From Myxococcales bacterium (GTDB lineage: Bacteria > Myxococcota_A > Polyangia > Polyangiales > Polyangiaceae): DNA of 64,000 nt. This document shows positions 9,732 to 18,714 of the stretch, in pieces. The DNA is taken from the NCBI GenBank assembly GCA_016706225.1, contig JADJKB010000025.1, positions 186,001 to 250,000 on the forward strand, in the 5' to 3' direction. Every line of letters starts with the position of its first letter. Position 1 is the stretch's first letter. Position numbers and translations under genes: made by a program. The notes under the pieces are model-generated. The model had not been told where the DNA came from, did not search any database, and worked only from the letters and a program-made list of their open reading frames with translations.

Positions 9732-10427
9732 TCAGAACGGCTTGCCGCCGGAATTGCCGCCCGGGGCGTAGTCGCAGACGATCACGCCACCGAACTTGAG
9801 TCCCGCGCACTTGTTGATGCCGCAGCCGAGCTTGGTCGTTGCTGCCCACATCACCTGGGTGTAGTGCCCGCAGGCCTTTCCGGCAGCGCACTTGCCGCTG
9901 GCGTAGTCGTAGTCGGCCTCTTCCGCCATCCACAACGACACCGCGGCCTGAGGCGTGCCGGTCCCGCTCGCTCCGTAGATATTCTCGCCAACGTACCCGG
10001 GGTAGTTGTCGCTGCGCCCAGCATTGTGATCGATGAGGCCGATGGGCGCTTCGTTGTCCACGCAGCCGTCGGCCCAGCCCTGTGCAATGGCCGCCAGCGC
10101 CGGATCCCACGTCAGCGGCGGCACGCCTTCTTTTGCGCGCGCTTCGTTGTGCAGCTGGGTGATGCCCGCGAGACTCGCCGGCTCGCCAGCTCCCACTGCG
10201 CCGCCTGCACCTCCGGTCGCGCTTCCGCCCTGCCCAGCCTGTGCGCCGGTGCCCCCCGTTGCTCCCTGAGCCGTTCCCCCACCGCCCGTCGCTCCCTGAG
10301 CCGTGCCGCCGGTGCCCGTGTTCGCACCGGTGCCGCCACCGCCTCCGTCTTCACTGCTGCAAGCCACGAGAGCAGGGACGACCAGGAATGCGAGCATCAA
10401 CTTTCGAAACGGGACGGGCTGCGACAC
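9732..10427 (-). CDS. CAP/SCP-domain lipoprotein
   Basis: The signal peptide has a lipobox (PALVACSS), followed by a Gly-rich linker of about 55 residues and one CAP (CRISP/antigen 5/PR-1) domain of about 150 residues. Diagnostic segments are ITQLHNEARAKEGVPPLTWD, CGHYTQVMWAATTKLGCG and VIVCDYAPGGN, so the HNxxR, GHYTQVxW and CxYxPxGN signatures are all present, with His and Glu at the expected cavity positions. Bacterial CAP proteins are extracellular and mostly of unknown activity. The gene stops 7 bases from the tex stop (convergent). Its promoter lies in the 240-base gap shared with the divergent sulfatase-fold gene, where no strong motif is obvious. Confidence 0.92.
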   Translation of the reverse strand: MSQPVPFRKLMLAFLVVPALVACSSEDGGGGGTGANTGTGGTAQGATGGGGTAQGATGGTGAQAGQGGSATGGAGGAVGAGEPASLAGITQLHNEARAKEGVPPLTWDPALAAIAQGWADGCVDNEAPIGLIDHNAGRSDNYPGYVGENIYGASGTGTPQAAVSLWMAEEADYDYASGKCAAGKACGHYTQVMWAATTKLGCGINKCAGLKFGGVIVCDYAPGGNSGGKPF

Positions 10428-10668
10428 GGCTGCCTCCTTTTCGCTTCGAGCTTACCACGGGACCGAGAGCGGGAACGATTCGCGTCGGGCTCGAGGCAAC
10501 GTGGACGCCGGCCACACCGCCTTGCGCGCACGATCGATCTCGAGCACGTTCAGGGCCCGAGTTGACGCAACCGCGTGTTGGAGCCGTCGAACGGATGGCG
10601 AGCCCGGACCCGTCGCCGCGCGAGGCGAGTTGACGGCCAGTCCCTGCGCCACGTACATCGATTGGGTC

Positions 10669-12060
10669 ATGTCTTCGGTTCGCCGGACCGTCGCGAGCTC
10701 GACGCGGTCGTGGGTCGTGGGTTGCCTAGCCACGTTCGCCATCGCTGCCGTTGTGCACTGCGGCCACTCGAGCGTGCCGACCGGGCGCGGCGCGAAGGCG
10801 CCGAGCGCAGCGGGCCCGTCGGCCTCGGATCTCACCGCGCCGAAGGTGAGTGCCCATCTGGCCCCGGTCGAGCCGTCGGCGAAACGGCCCTACAGCGTCC
10901 TCTTGCTGATGATCGACAGCCTGAGAGCCGACATGCCCTGGGCCGGATATCCCCGGGCGATCGCGCCGTGGCTCTCGAAGTTCGGCGAGCGCTCGACGCT
11001 TTATCCGCGCAGTTATTCGATCTCGAGCTACACCGCCCAGAGCGTAGCTCCCACGTTGGCCGGCAAGTACCCGAGCCAGATGAAACGTGACGGCTGGTTC
11101 TTCACCAAGTGGTTCGACGACAACGTTTTTCTCTCGGAGCGCGCCCAGACGCACGGGATCCGCACGCTGGCCGGCCATGCGCACGGCTACTTCTTGCCCA
11201 AGTACGGACTGAATCAGGGCTGGGACGACTACCGGTTACTCGATGGCACGGCGCTCGAGACCGCGGGTGTAACCGACGTCAACAGCGACCGCTTGAACGC
11301 GCTGGCGAAGAAGTTGTTGTCGGACCCGGCGAACGTGGGCTCACACGGTCAGAAGCGCTTTTTTGCCTACGTTCACTTCGTCGATCCGCACTTCACGTAT
11401 GTGAAACACCCGGAGGACCCCGACTACGGTGACAAGCGCCGGGACCTCTATGACAACGAAGTTCACTTCACCGACCGTTGGGTCGGTGACTTGGTGGACT
11501 GGGCCCTTCGTCAACCGTGGGGTGAGCACCTCGCCATCGTGATCACCGCCGATCACGGTGAGGGGTTCGGCGAGCGCGGGCACTATCGCCATTCCTTCGA
11601 GCTGTGGGAGAGCTTGGTGCGAGTCCCGCTCTTCATCTACGTGCCGGGCGCCCCTTCGCGGCGAATCGAAACCGCGCGCGGCGCCATCGACCTTGCGCCC
11701 ACGATGGCGGACTTGCTCGGTTTGCCCGTGGGCGACGAGTACCAAGGCCAGAGCTTGGTGCCGGAGGTATTCGGCGCCGAGGCGCGACCGAGACCTGTAA
11801 TCGTCGATTTACCCCGCTCCAATTTGAGCGACCGGCGCAGGGCGATCATCGAGGGGGACTACAAGCTGATCGCCTTCGGTGACGACCGGCGGTTCGAGCT
11901 GTTCAACGTTGGCCTCGACTTCGCTGAAACGCGAGAGCTGTCGCAGTCCGAGCCAAAGAAACTCGAGGAGATGAAACAACTCTACGCGGAGCTTTCCTCG
12001 AGAGTGGAGAGTGTTGCGGTGGTCGGGGATGCACCACTCCGGGGCGCCCCGCGGCACTAG
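10669..12060 (+). CDS. Sulfatase/alkaline-phosphatase-fold protein, membrane-anchored
   Basis: ATG at 10669 gives a signal anchor or lipoprotein signal (LATFAIAAVVHC). The domain begins VLLLMIDSLRADMPWAGYPR, with the first metal Asp, and has ITADHGEGFGERGHYRHS, with the second metal Asp/His pair. Where FGly sulfatases have CxPSR, this protein has SSYTAQSVAPTLAGKYPS: no Cys, and a Thr at the aligned nucleophile. It should not be a formylglycine sulfatase. Within the superfamily, Thr nucleophiles occur in phosphodiesterases and phosphotransferases. It acts in the periplasm or outside; the substrate is unknown. No neighbour helps. Confidence 0.8.
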   Translation: MSSVRRTVASSTRSWVVGCLATFAIAAVVHCGHSSVPTGRGAKAPSAAGPSASDLTAPKVSAHLAPVEPSAKRPYSVLLLMIDSLRADMPWAGYPRAIAPWLSKFGERSTLYPRSYSISSYTAQSVAPTLAGKYPSQMKRDGWFFTKWFDDNVFLSERAQTHGIRTLAGHAHGYFLPKYGLNQGWDDYRLLDGTALETAGVTDVNSDRLNALAKKLLSDPANVGSHGQKRFFAYVHFVDPHFTYVKHPEDPDYGDKRRDLYDNEVHFTDRWVGDLVDWALRQPWGEHLAIVITADHGEGFGERGHYRHSFELWESLVRVPLFIYVPGAPSRRIETARGAIDLAPTMADLLGLPVGDEYQGQSLVPEVFGAEARPRPVIVDLPRSNLSDRRRAIIEGDYKLIAFGDDRRFELFNVGLDFAETRELSQSEPKKLEEMKQLYAELSSRVESVAVVGDAPLRGAPRH

Positions 12061-12095
12061 AGCTACTGACGAGCCTGCTGTACCGTCGCGCTCCC

Positions 12096-12452
12096 TCACT
12101 TGGGCTGACAGGTGCCGGAGCAAGAATAGCCGGCTTGCGCGTTGCACACGCAGTGTGCGGCGGGGCCGCAAGGATTCGGATCGTATCCCTTGGGTGGTGG
12201 GGCGTCGCCGAGCGGCCCGCCGCTCCAGATCGAACAGCTCTTTTCTGTTTGGGGTGCGTCAGTCGGCGGGCTCGGAGCCGGGCCGAGCGGTTCGATTGGG
12301 GGTTCGACGAGCTCAGGAGGAGGCTCGGTTGCGCTAGTCACGGGCGGCGGCGCGCTGCGAGCGGGCTCGGTCGGTGCGGGCTGCGACGCCGCGCCGCAGC
12401 CGGCGACCATTGTCGCGGCGGCCATCAGTCCCCGGAGGACCACGCGATTCAT
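12096..12452 (-). CDS. Small lipoprotein with Pro-rich linker
   Basis: MNRVVLRGLMAAATMVAGCG is a clear lipoprotein signal (lipobox VAGC). It is followed by a Pro/Glu-rich linker of about 45 residues and a short Cys-containing tail (KSCSIWSG, NPCGPAAHCVCN, YSCSGTCQPK). An upstream in-frame ATG at 12497 exists, but the signal sequence favours 12452. It is convergent with the sulfatase-fold gene. Function unknown. Confidence 0.7.
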   Translation of the reverse strand: MNRVVLRGLMAAATMVAGCGAASQPAPTEPARSAPPPVTSATEPPPELVEPPIEPLGPAPSPPTDAPQTEKSCSIWSGGPLGDAPPPKGYDPNPCGPAAHCVCNAQAGYSCSGTCQPK

Positions 12453-12644
12453 CCTCGAAAAACGCGCCAGGTCGGCTGACCTTACGCCATTCATCATCAG
12501 AAGAGCGTGTCAAATTGCAGTCCTGCGCTGGCGCCTGCCTAGCCGATGCGCGGACCCCTGACTCGAACCCACCACAGGGTAGGTCGGCGCCGGCGGGAAC
12601 AGAGCGCTGTTCGCCCTCGTGGAGAGCTGTGTCAGAGTACCCAG

Positions 12645-13676
12645 ATGCGAGCGCGGGGCCTGTTGGGATGGGGTGTCGGTCTTCTGCTGGTCGCATGCGG
12701 CGGCTCGGAGTTCGGGAGTGAGGGCTCCGGTGGCGCTGGCGGGGCGGCGACGGGAGGCAGCTCAGCGAGCGGGGGTGCCGCAACCGGAGGCACGTCGGGC
12801 GCCTCCGGTGGGAGTGGTGGGCTCGCCGGCGGCGCAGGCTCCGGGGGTAGCATGGGAGGCGCGCCATCCGGTGGAGTCTCCGGCGTTGGCGGCGCTCCGG
12901 GCGACGCGAGCACGGACTCCAGCGTCGACGCAGGGCCGCAACCGATCGCCGTGGTGCAAGCGTCGGCTGTCAAACTCAGCACGTCGCCCGAGGCCGTCTC
13001 GAAGCTCACGCTGTCCGCCACACCCCAGCCGGGCAACGCGATCATCGTCGGCATCACCTGCATCAGTGAGTACGGCTACGACGGTGATGCGGGCGTAGCC
13101 GGCGACTGTGTCCTCTCGAACGGCAGTGTCGCCGACAATCAGGGGAATACCTACACGCGCGTCGTGCAGGGCGAACCGCTGGCGTCGAGCCACCAGAAGG
13201 CTCGCTCGTACATCTTCATCGCACAGAACATCGCGGCCGCGGGCTCGTTCATCATCAGCGTCGACCCCGAGGGGCCGCCGCAGGTGCAAGGTATCGCCTG
13301 GGGTGCCATCGAGGTCGCCGGCTTGAAGGCGCCCCCGAGCCTCGATGCGTGGGGTCTCAGTCTGGTCGGAGGAACCAACGCGACCACGACAACCGCCACG
13401 ACAGATCTCGCCACGACGCAAGCGAACGAGCTGGCTGTCGGCGTGCTCACGATGCGCAGCGACGACACGAACATGATGATCACCCAAGAAAGCGGCTGGG
13501 TCTCGCACCAGGTCCATCAAAACAGCACCTCCGCGAACATGAACCCGCCGGGGCACTCGATGGTCTCGAAGCTGCTGACGAGCTCGGGAAAGATCAGCCA
13601 CACGTGGACTCACGACATGCCCACGCGGAGCGTCGCGGGCGTCATCGCGACGTTCAAGGGTGCGTCGACGGACTGA
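12645..13676 (+). CDS. Surface lipoprotein with beta-rich C-terminal domain
   Basis: MRARGLLGWGVGLLLVACGG is a lipoprotein signal (LVAC). A linker of about 75 Gly/Ser/Ala residues leads to a domain of about 235 residues starting near AVVQASAVKLSTSPEAVSKL. It contains GNAIIVGITCISEYGYDGDA, NQGNTYTRVVQGE, ARSYIFIAQNIAAAGSFIIS and a C-terminal MPTRSVAGVIATFKG. The pattern resembles secreted beta-sandwich modules seen in myxobacterial surface proteins; I cannot name a family. It is convergent with the CBS-domain gene. Confidence 0.65.
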   Translation: MRARGLLGWGVGLLLVACGGSEFGSEGSGGAGGAATGGSSASGGAATGGTSGASGGSGGLAGGAGSGGSMGGAPSGGVSGVGGAPGDASTDSSVDAGPQPIAVVQASAVKLSTSPEAVSKLTLSATPQPGNAIIVGITCISEYGYDGDAGVAGDCVLSNGSVADNQGNTYTRVVQGEPLASSHQKARSYIFIAQNIAAAGSFIISVDPEGPPQVQGIAWGAIEVAGLKAPPSLDAWGLSLVGGTNATTTTATTDLATTQANELAVGVLTMRSDDTNMMITQESGWVSHQVHQNSTSANMNPPGHSMVSKLLTSSGKISHTWTHDMPTRSVAGVIATFKGASTD

Positions 13677-13719
13677 GGCGATTGTCACGAGCGGCAAACG
13701 CTCGACGCTCGATGACTCG

Positions 13720-14382
13720 TTATTTGCTGCCGCCGATTTGCTTTTGCTGCAGCAGATGGTGCGCGAGCCGAACGAAGTCGCCCTGAGTGATGATCCCAAC
13801 GAGCTTGCCACCTTCCTCGGTGACGAGCACGCACACGGCCCGCGCTTTCCACATCACCGCCGCAACCTCGACCAAGTCGTCGGTCGGGCGCACGGACGCG
13901 AAGTCTTGTCGCATGATGCGTTTGGCGGGCAGCTTGTGGACGATCTCGTCGACCTCTTTGGCCAGGTTCGTGAGGTAGCTGGACGAGGCATGCAACAGAT
14001 CGGCATGGGTGATGAGGCCGACCGCCTTGTCGTCGTCGACGACCGGCAGGTGACGGAAGTGGAGCGTGGCCATGTGCTCCTCGAGGGATTCGAGGCTGTC
14101 TTCCGGGCCGATGGTGAAGAGCTGCCGCGTCATGAGGTCCCGCGCCAACTTGGGCTCGCCGCTCACCTCGAGGGGGCGGCCCTCCGACGCCCGCAGGCGC
14201 GGTGGAGGCGGCGGATGATGCGTCCGTGCTTTGTGCGGGGCCTCCGGCGACACGATCTCCGGCTCCACCTCTTCGACGATGCTCGGACGGTCCGACGCTT
14301 CCGCTTCAGCCGCCGTCGCTGCCTTGACCGCTTCGTCTTCCCCGTCGCTTGCCGCCTCGGGCTTTGTCTCCCCCTCACTCAT
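13720..14382 (-). CDS. Tandem CBS-domain protein
   Basis: After an acidic, low-complexity N-terminus of about 75 residues come two CBS motifs. The first is LARDLMTRQLFTIGPEDSLE with FRHLPVVDDDKAVGLITHAD; the second is RIMRQDFASVRPTDDLVE with AVCVLVTEEGGKLVGIITQG. CBS pairs bind adenosine nucleotides and act as energy sensors. No enzyme or transporter domain is attached, so this is a stand-alone regulator. ATG at 14382 (MSEGETKPE) is preferred over the in-frame ATG at 14412. Confidence 0.88.
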   Translation of the reverse strand: MSEGETKPEAASDGEDEAVKAATAAEAEASDRPSIVEEVEPEIVSPEAPHKARTHHPPPPPRLRASEGRPLEVSGEPKLARDLMTRQLFTIGPEDSLESLEEHMATLHFRHLPVVDDDKAVGLITHADLLHASSSYLTNLAKEVDEIVHKLPAKRIMRQDFASVRPTDDLVEVAAVMWKARAVCVLVTEEGGKLVGIITQGDFVRLAHHLLQQKQIGGSK

Positions 14383-14445
14383 GGCGGCTAAAGTAGGACG
14401 ACTGCGCACCACGTTTCAAGTTGATAGAACCTGGGCGGCTCCTGC

Positions 14446-16698
14446 TCACGAGCCCGACGGGCACTTCACTAGCGGAGCGATGGGCGAGAAGTCCCACTGC
14501 GTCAGGTTCTGGTCATCGTACGACTGAAGCTCGCCGGAGATCACGTTGACGATGTCGGCGTATGTCTGGCCGAGCTTGTTGCTGGCCGTGCCGCCATTCT
14601 CGGCGACGCACACGAACTTGTCGGCCCCGCACATCGGCAGCGCCTCGCAGGCGGGTCCCGGCGGGGCTAGTGCGGCGAGTGCTGCATCGCCGTAGAGCGT
14701 GCGACCGCCGACCAGGACCATGCGGACGTTCTTGGGCTCCGTCGCGAGCAAGGCGTCGTAGGGAGCGGAGGCATCGCCGCCGATCACGAACAGGTCTGCC
14801 TTTTTGCCCACCGCAATGGACCCGATCACGTTGCTGAGACCGAGGGCCTTTGCGGGGTTGACCGTTACCATCTCGAACAGCTGTTTGGGGGTGAGGATGT
14901 TGCCCCAAGCGCCGTCGTCGACCTGACTGGCGAAGCGCAGCTCATCGAGCAGGTTCTGGCTACCACCGATGGACCAATCGGGTGCCAGGCTCACGTTGAG
15001 CCCCTTGGAGAGGGCGAGCGGAATGTTGGTGGTCTTGGTGTAGTCCACACCGGAGCCGTAGAGGAACACGTTGGAGCGCGGTGACCAGACCAGACCCATG
15101 CCGCGCTCGGCCATGGTCGTGAACTCGGCGTCGCCGAAGGCCGTTCCGTGCACGATGGAAGTCTGCGGGGCGTGCAGACAGCCGTCGACCGTCGGCACCG
15201 TCCAGAGTTTGTCGAACTCGTTGAGCGACGTGGCATCCACACCCTCGCCGAGGTGAACCAGGTACGAGTCCGTCTTGCCGGTCGCGAGGTTGCTGCACAC
15301 ACTGTTTGCGCTCGTGGTGTTGGGGAACAACGTTGCTGCTTGCACCTTGTCCCCTGGCAGGTCGTTCGAGCTCTGGTCGATGGTGCGCGCGAGCGAGCCG
15401 TAGCAGGCTTTGTTGGCGGGGTTCGCCGCGCCGGCAATGCTGGTCGTGCCGGCAATCAGGCCCTTGAGCTCCCCGTACTTGTTCAGCTCGCAGCCGATGC
15501 TGACCGGCGAGCTGTACTCGCCATTCAGGTATTGTTTGGCGTCGACCATCGCCCCGTAGCGGGCGTCGCCCGGCCACTGGTTGTGATTGACGTAGACCTT
15601 GGTCGGCGACCAGTCCGATTCGTCGAAGATGTCGAACAAGATGTGGTTGTGCGTGTCGATGAGGCCCGGCAGGATGATGCCGTTCGTGGCCACGATGCTC
15701 GGGCCGGGGCTCATCTGTTGAACCGCGCTCGCGCAGCTCTCGGCGACGCAGGTGATGGTCTCGCCGTCGATCAGCACTTCGCCGGCGAAGAAGCCCGCCT
15801 CCGTGACGACGGTGCCTCGCAGCAGGATCTTGTCGGCTGCGCCCTGCTGGACGATCTGAGCGTCCCCGGCTGGTGGCGGCACATCGGCTGCACACGTCCC
15901 GCCGGAGCAGCTCATCTCGGTGCCGCAGAGGGTGCCGTCCGTGACGTTCGTGTGGGTACAGCCGGCCAGTGCGTCGCAAGCGTCGGCGGTGCAGGGGTTG
16001 GCGTCGTCGCAGGAAATCGCCGCGCCGGCAGCGCAGACGCAGGTCGACGACCACGTCTCACCCGCCGTGCAGGCATCAGCATCGTCACATTCGGCTCCAA
16101 CCGCGCACGTCGGACCGTTCGATGTGCCCTGTGTGCACCCGATCGCCGCGGACTGCCACGGCCCGCTGTCCCCTTGACGACCGAAACACTGCCCGGACGC
16201 GCTCGAAGCAGTGGGCCCACCGACCGTGGCGTCCAGGTAGCTCGTCGAGCAGACCCCCGCCGAGAGTGGCGAGCTGATGAGCCGGCACGCATCGGCGGTT
16301 TTCGCGTTCACGTACGAGTACGGGACCCACACGAGCTCGCCGGGACCCACGAGTCCGCAGGTCGCCGCTCGCCCGGCGGCGGCACACGTGCTGGAGGTCG
16401 CGGCGTGGTTCACATTGCTGTCGGTGACGCGCTTGGGGGCGCCGCCACCTTCGACGTCGTCCACGAACCAGCAGCTCGAGTCGATTACGATGTCGATCGT
16501 CGCCGCGGTGGGGTTGTAAAGCTCGATGTAGCCGGAGGTTCCGGTGGCGCACTCGTTCACCACGAGGGCCGCGCCGGTCAGGGCCTGCGTCTCGGTCCCC
16601 ACCGACTCCGTCTGGGGTGATCGGGTCTCGGCGGAACACGCCAACAGAGTCAGCGCAAAGGGCAGGGAGATCAGGCTGAGGGGGCGGCTGCGCATCAT
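14446..16698 (-). CDS. Secreted amidohydrolase lipoprotein with N-terminal lamin-tail-like domain
   Basis: ATG at 16698 follows AGGAGA. The signal peptide ends LLACSAE (lipobox). Residues about 45-190 form a lamin-tail-like domain (ALVVNECATGTSGYIELYNP). A Cys-rich MopE-like stretch follows (CDDADACTAGE, CDDANPCTADACDALAGC). The C-terminal 470 residues are a metal-dependent amidohydrolase: IILPGLIDTHNHILFD (HxH metal site), LVHLGEG, TSIVHGTAFG, SLAPDWSIGGSQNL with the late Asp, and a closing IAVGKKADLFVIGG strand. It should hydrolyse C-N bonds of small substrates outside the cytoplasm. A -24/-12 promoter and a divergent sigma54 activator lie directly upstream. Confidence 0.88.
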   Translation of the reverse strand: MMRSRPLSLISLPFALTLLACSAETRSPQTESVGTETQALTGAALVVNECATGTSGYIELYNPTAATIDIVIDSSCWFVDDVEGGGAPKRVTDSNVNHAATSSTCAAAGRAATCGLVGPGELVWVPYSYVNAKTADACRLISSPLSAGVCSTSYLDATVGGPTASSASGQCFGRQGDSGPWQSAAIGCTQGTSNGPTCAVGAECDDADACTAGETWSSTCVCAAGAAISCDDANPCTADACDALAGCTHTNVTDGTLCGTEMSCSGGTCAADVPPPAGDAQIVQQGAADKILLRGTVVTEAGFFAGEVLIDGETITCVAESCASAVQQMSPGPSIVATNGIILPGLIDTHNHILFDIFDESDWSPTKVYVNHNQWPGDARYGAMVDAKQYLNGEYSSPVSIGCELNKYGELKGLIAGTTSIAGAANPANKACYGSLARTIDQSSNDLPGDKVQAATLFPNTTSANSVCSNLATGKTDSYLVHLGEGVDATSLNEFDKLWTVPTVDGCLHAPQTSIVHGTAFGDAEFTTMAERGMGLVWSPRSNVFLYGSGVDYTKTTNIPLALSKGLNVSLAPDWSIGGSQNLLDELRFASQVDDGAWGNILTPKQLFEMVTVNPAKALGLSNVIGSIAVGKKADLFVIGGDASAPYDALLATEPKNVRMVLVGGRTLYGDAALAALAPPGPACEALPMCGADKFVCVAENGGTASNKLGQTYADIVNVISGELQSYDDQNLTQWDFSPIAPLVKCPSGS

Positions 16699-16727
16699 GG
16701 GGTGTCTCCTATCGACAGCGGCCCAAC

Positions 16728-16743
16728 AGCACGGGCCATGCCA
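16728..16743 (-). promoter_or_regulatory. Candidate sigma54 (-24/-12) promoter of the amidohydrolase gene
   Basis: Read on the minus strand the site is TGGCAT-GGCCC-GTGCT, against the consensus TGGCAC-N5-TTGCA/T. GG and GC are the required 12 bases apart. The expected start point near 16716 leaves a leader of about 18 bases with AGGAGA before ATG 16698. The divergent gene encodes a sigma54 activator, which independently supports the call. Confidence 0.65.
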
Positions 16744-16794
16744 GCGGCCTGGCCCAGGAGAAGTCGCAATAAGTCGCGGGATCTGCGGTGATGG

Positions 16795-16852
16795 AGTTGC
16801 GCTAAAGCAACTATTAGTGCATGCGTTGCTAGTAGATATGTCGGCTAGCAAC
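16795..16852. promoter_or_regulatory. GTTGC/GCAAC inverted repeats, candidate activator-binding sites
   Basis: Two inverted repeats sit in tandem: AGTTGC (16795-16800) with GCAACT (16807-16812), and GTTGCTAG (16825-16832) with CTAGCAAC (16845-16852). Four GTTGC half-sites thus lie about 50-125 bases upstream of the -24/-12 promoter, the usual place for sigma54 enhancer sites. The second repeat spans the start codon of the activator gene (16838), so binding could also repress that gene. Confidence 0.6.
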
Positions 16853-18331
16853 TTACTCGAGCTGCGCTTCCACGCCGCCGCGGAGGAGCGGATCGAGCGC
16901 GTGGTGCTCGAGGCGGCGATGGAGCGCACGGGCGCGCGCTTCGGTGCCTTGTTCGTCTGGGACGAGACCGAGAAGGCTCTGCGGCTCGACTTCCATGTGG
17001 TCGACGGAGTCGTGATGACCGTGCCGGGGCTCTTGCTGCGCCACCGGACCGACGGGCGTCCGGACGGCATCGCACTCTGGGTGTTCCGGAACAACCAACC
17101 CTACCGCTCCGACGACACCTCACGCGATCCCCACTACGCGAAGTATTTGATCGACGTTCGCTCGATCGTCGCGGTGCCCATCCCGTATCAGCGCCGTCCG
17201 ATCGGAGTACTCAGCGTGTCGAGCGCTGAACCGAGCGCCTTCGCCGCAGATACCGAGGAAGCTCTGGGCGAGGTGGCGCGAAGCGCAGCGAAGTTTCTGC
17301 GGCGCGCTCACATGTACCGGGCCGGCGCAGGCGCCAAACGACGTCCTTTCCTGCTCAAGGGGCTCTCGCCCGAGTGGCTCTGGCTCGAACACCAGATCGA
17401 ACAGGTCGCCGAGACGGACATCCCGGTGTTGATCCAGGGCGAGAGTGGCACCGGCAAGGAGCTGGTCGCTCACTCCATCCACTTCAATAGCAAGCGTCGC
17501 GAGGCCCCCTTCGTCTCCGTCAACTGCGCGGCAATCCCCGAGCAACTGCTGGAGAGCATGTTGTTCGGGCACGTGAAGGGTGCGTTCACCGGTGCGACCT
17601 TCACCAAGCTCGGGGAGCTGGAGAAGGCCAACGGCGGAACGCTGTTTCTGGACGAGGTCGGCGACCTCGCGCCGTCGCTGCAAGCGAAGTTGCTGCGGGT
17701 GCTCGAAGCCCGGGAGATCCTGCCCGTCGGCAGCAACGGGGCGCCAAAACCCATCGACGTGCGCCTGATCTGCGCTACCCACCGCGATCTTCCGGACATG
17801 GTTCGGGCCGGCACCTTCCGCGAGGATCTCTACTACCGCGTTGGCGTCGTCACGCTCGAGTTGCCGGCGCTTCGTTCGTACAAGAACAACCTCGAGGTGA
17901 TCGCCGAGACCTTTCTCCGGCGCGCCGCACAAGATCTCGGGCGCGGCGATCTGCGCCTCAGCGCTGGCGCCGTGGCCGCGCTCGAAGCCCATGATTTCCC
18001 CGGCAACTTGCGGGAGCTGCGCAACTGCATGGAGTACGCCGCAGCCATGGTGACGAGCGACGAGATCGGCCCTGAAGACCTGCCCGCACCACTGCGTCGC
18101 AACGTGGACCGCAGGCGGGAGCCCGACCCTCCGCTGAAGGGCCTGCTCGAGCTGAGGGAGGAGTGGCTGGCCCCGCTCGAACGACGTTACTTGTTGGAGC
18201 TATTGAACCAGTGCGGCGGCAACGTGCGCGAGGCGGCAGAGCAGGCCGGCGTGAACACCGTCACCATGTACCGGCTGCTGAAGCGCCGAGGTTTGATCGT
18301 CGGCCGCGCGGCGAAGCTAGCCCCCGCCTAG
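16838..18331 (+). CDS. GAF-domain sigma54-dependent transcriptional activator
   Basis: Residues about 15-165 are GAF-like (ERTGARFGALFVWDE, VRSIVAVPIPYQRRPIGVLS). The AAA+ domain has Walker A GESGTGKE, the sigma54-contacting GAFTGA loop, Walker B GGTLFLDEVGDL and the arginine-finger region FREDLYYRVGVV. The C-terminus is a Fis-type helix-turn-helix (GGNVREAAEQAGVNTVTMYRLLKRRG). The GAFTGA motif shows that it opens sigma54 promoters. ATG at 16838 is chosen because upstream in-frame codons overlap the promoter region. The GAF ligand is unknown. The divergent amidohydrolase gene is its likely target. Confidence 0.93.
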   Translation: MSASNLLELRFHAAAEERIERVVLEAAMERTGARFGALFVWDETEKALRLDFHVVDGVVMTVPGLLLRHRTDGRPDGIALWVFRNNQPYRSDDTSRDPHYAKYLIDVRSIVAVPIPYQRRPIGVLSVSSAEPSAFAADTEEALGEVARSAAKFLRRAHMYRAGAGAKRRPFLLKGLSPEWLWLEHQIEQVAETDIPVLIQGESGTGKELVAHSIHFNSKRREAPFVSVNCAAIPEQLLESMLFGHVKGAFTGATFTKLGELEKANGGTLFLDEVGDLAPSLQAKLLRVLEAREILPVGSNGAPKPIDVRLICATHRDLPDMVRAGTFREDLYYRVGVVTLELPALRSYKNNLEVIAETFLRRAAQDLGRGDLRLSAGAVAALEAHDFPGNLRELRNCMEYAAAMVTSDEIGPEDLPAPLRRNVDRRREPDPPLKGLLELREEWLAPLERRYLLELLNQCGGNVREAAEQAGVNTVTMYRLLKRRGLIVGRAAKLAPA

Positions 18332-18333
18332 CC

Positions 18334-18714
18334 AAGGTCTCCGCAGACGACGGCAAGACCGTCACGGCGCCATATCGCGTGGACGCTGGGACGGGAGCGG
18401 CTCACTTCTACCCGAGCTTGGCGTACGGCGACGACGACACGCTCGTGGTGGCTTGGCAAACAGCGGATCGCAAGGGCACGGTCGCTCGTTTGTTCGACCG
18501 AAACGGCGAGCCGCGGTTCAACGCCGTTGGGTGCGACGACAAGGCGTTCGCGGTCGGGGTACGAGCAAACGAAGGCATGCAGGGCACACCTTCGGCCCTG
18601 TTCACGGCGGGCAACCTGTGGGTCATGCACTCGGGCCAACCGGGCTACGATTCCGTTGCCATGGGCACGGTTGGGTGGCGCATGGAGTGGCAGCGACTCT
18701 GGCCGGCGCGCTGA
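18334..18714 (+). pseudogene. 5'-truncated fragment of a secreted protein
   Basis: Directly after the activator stop, an open stretch without its own credible start reads KVSADDGKTVTAPYRVD, FYPSLAYGDDDTLVVAWQT, RLFDRNGEPRFN and GNLWVMHSGQPGYDSVAM to a TGA. The 'tlvVAWQ...RlFDrnG' style is typical of beta-propeller-like surface proteins. The frame continues upstream only as an out-of-phase reading of the activator gene. It looks like the 3' end of a lost gene fused to this position by deletion. Confidence 0.5.
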
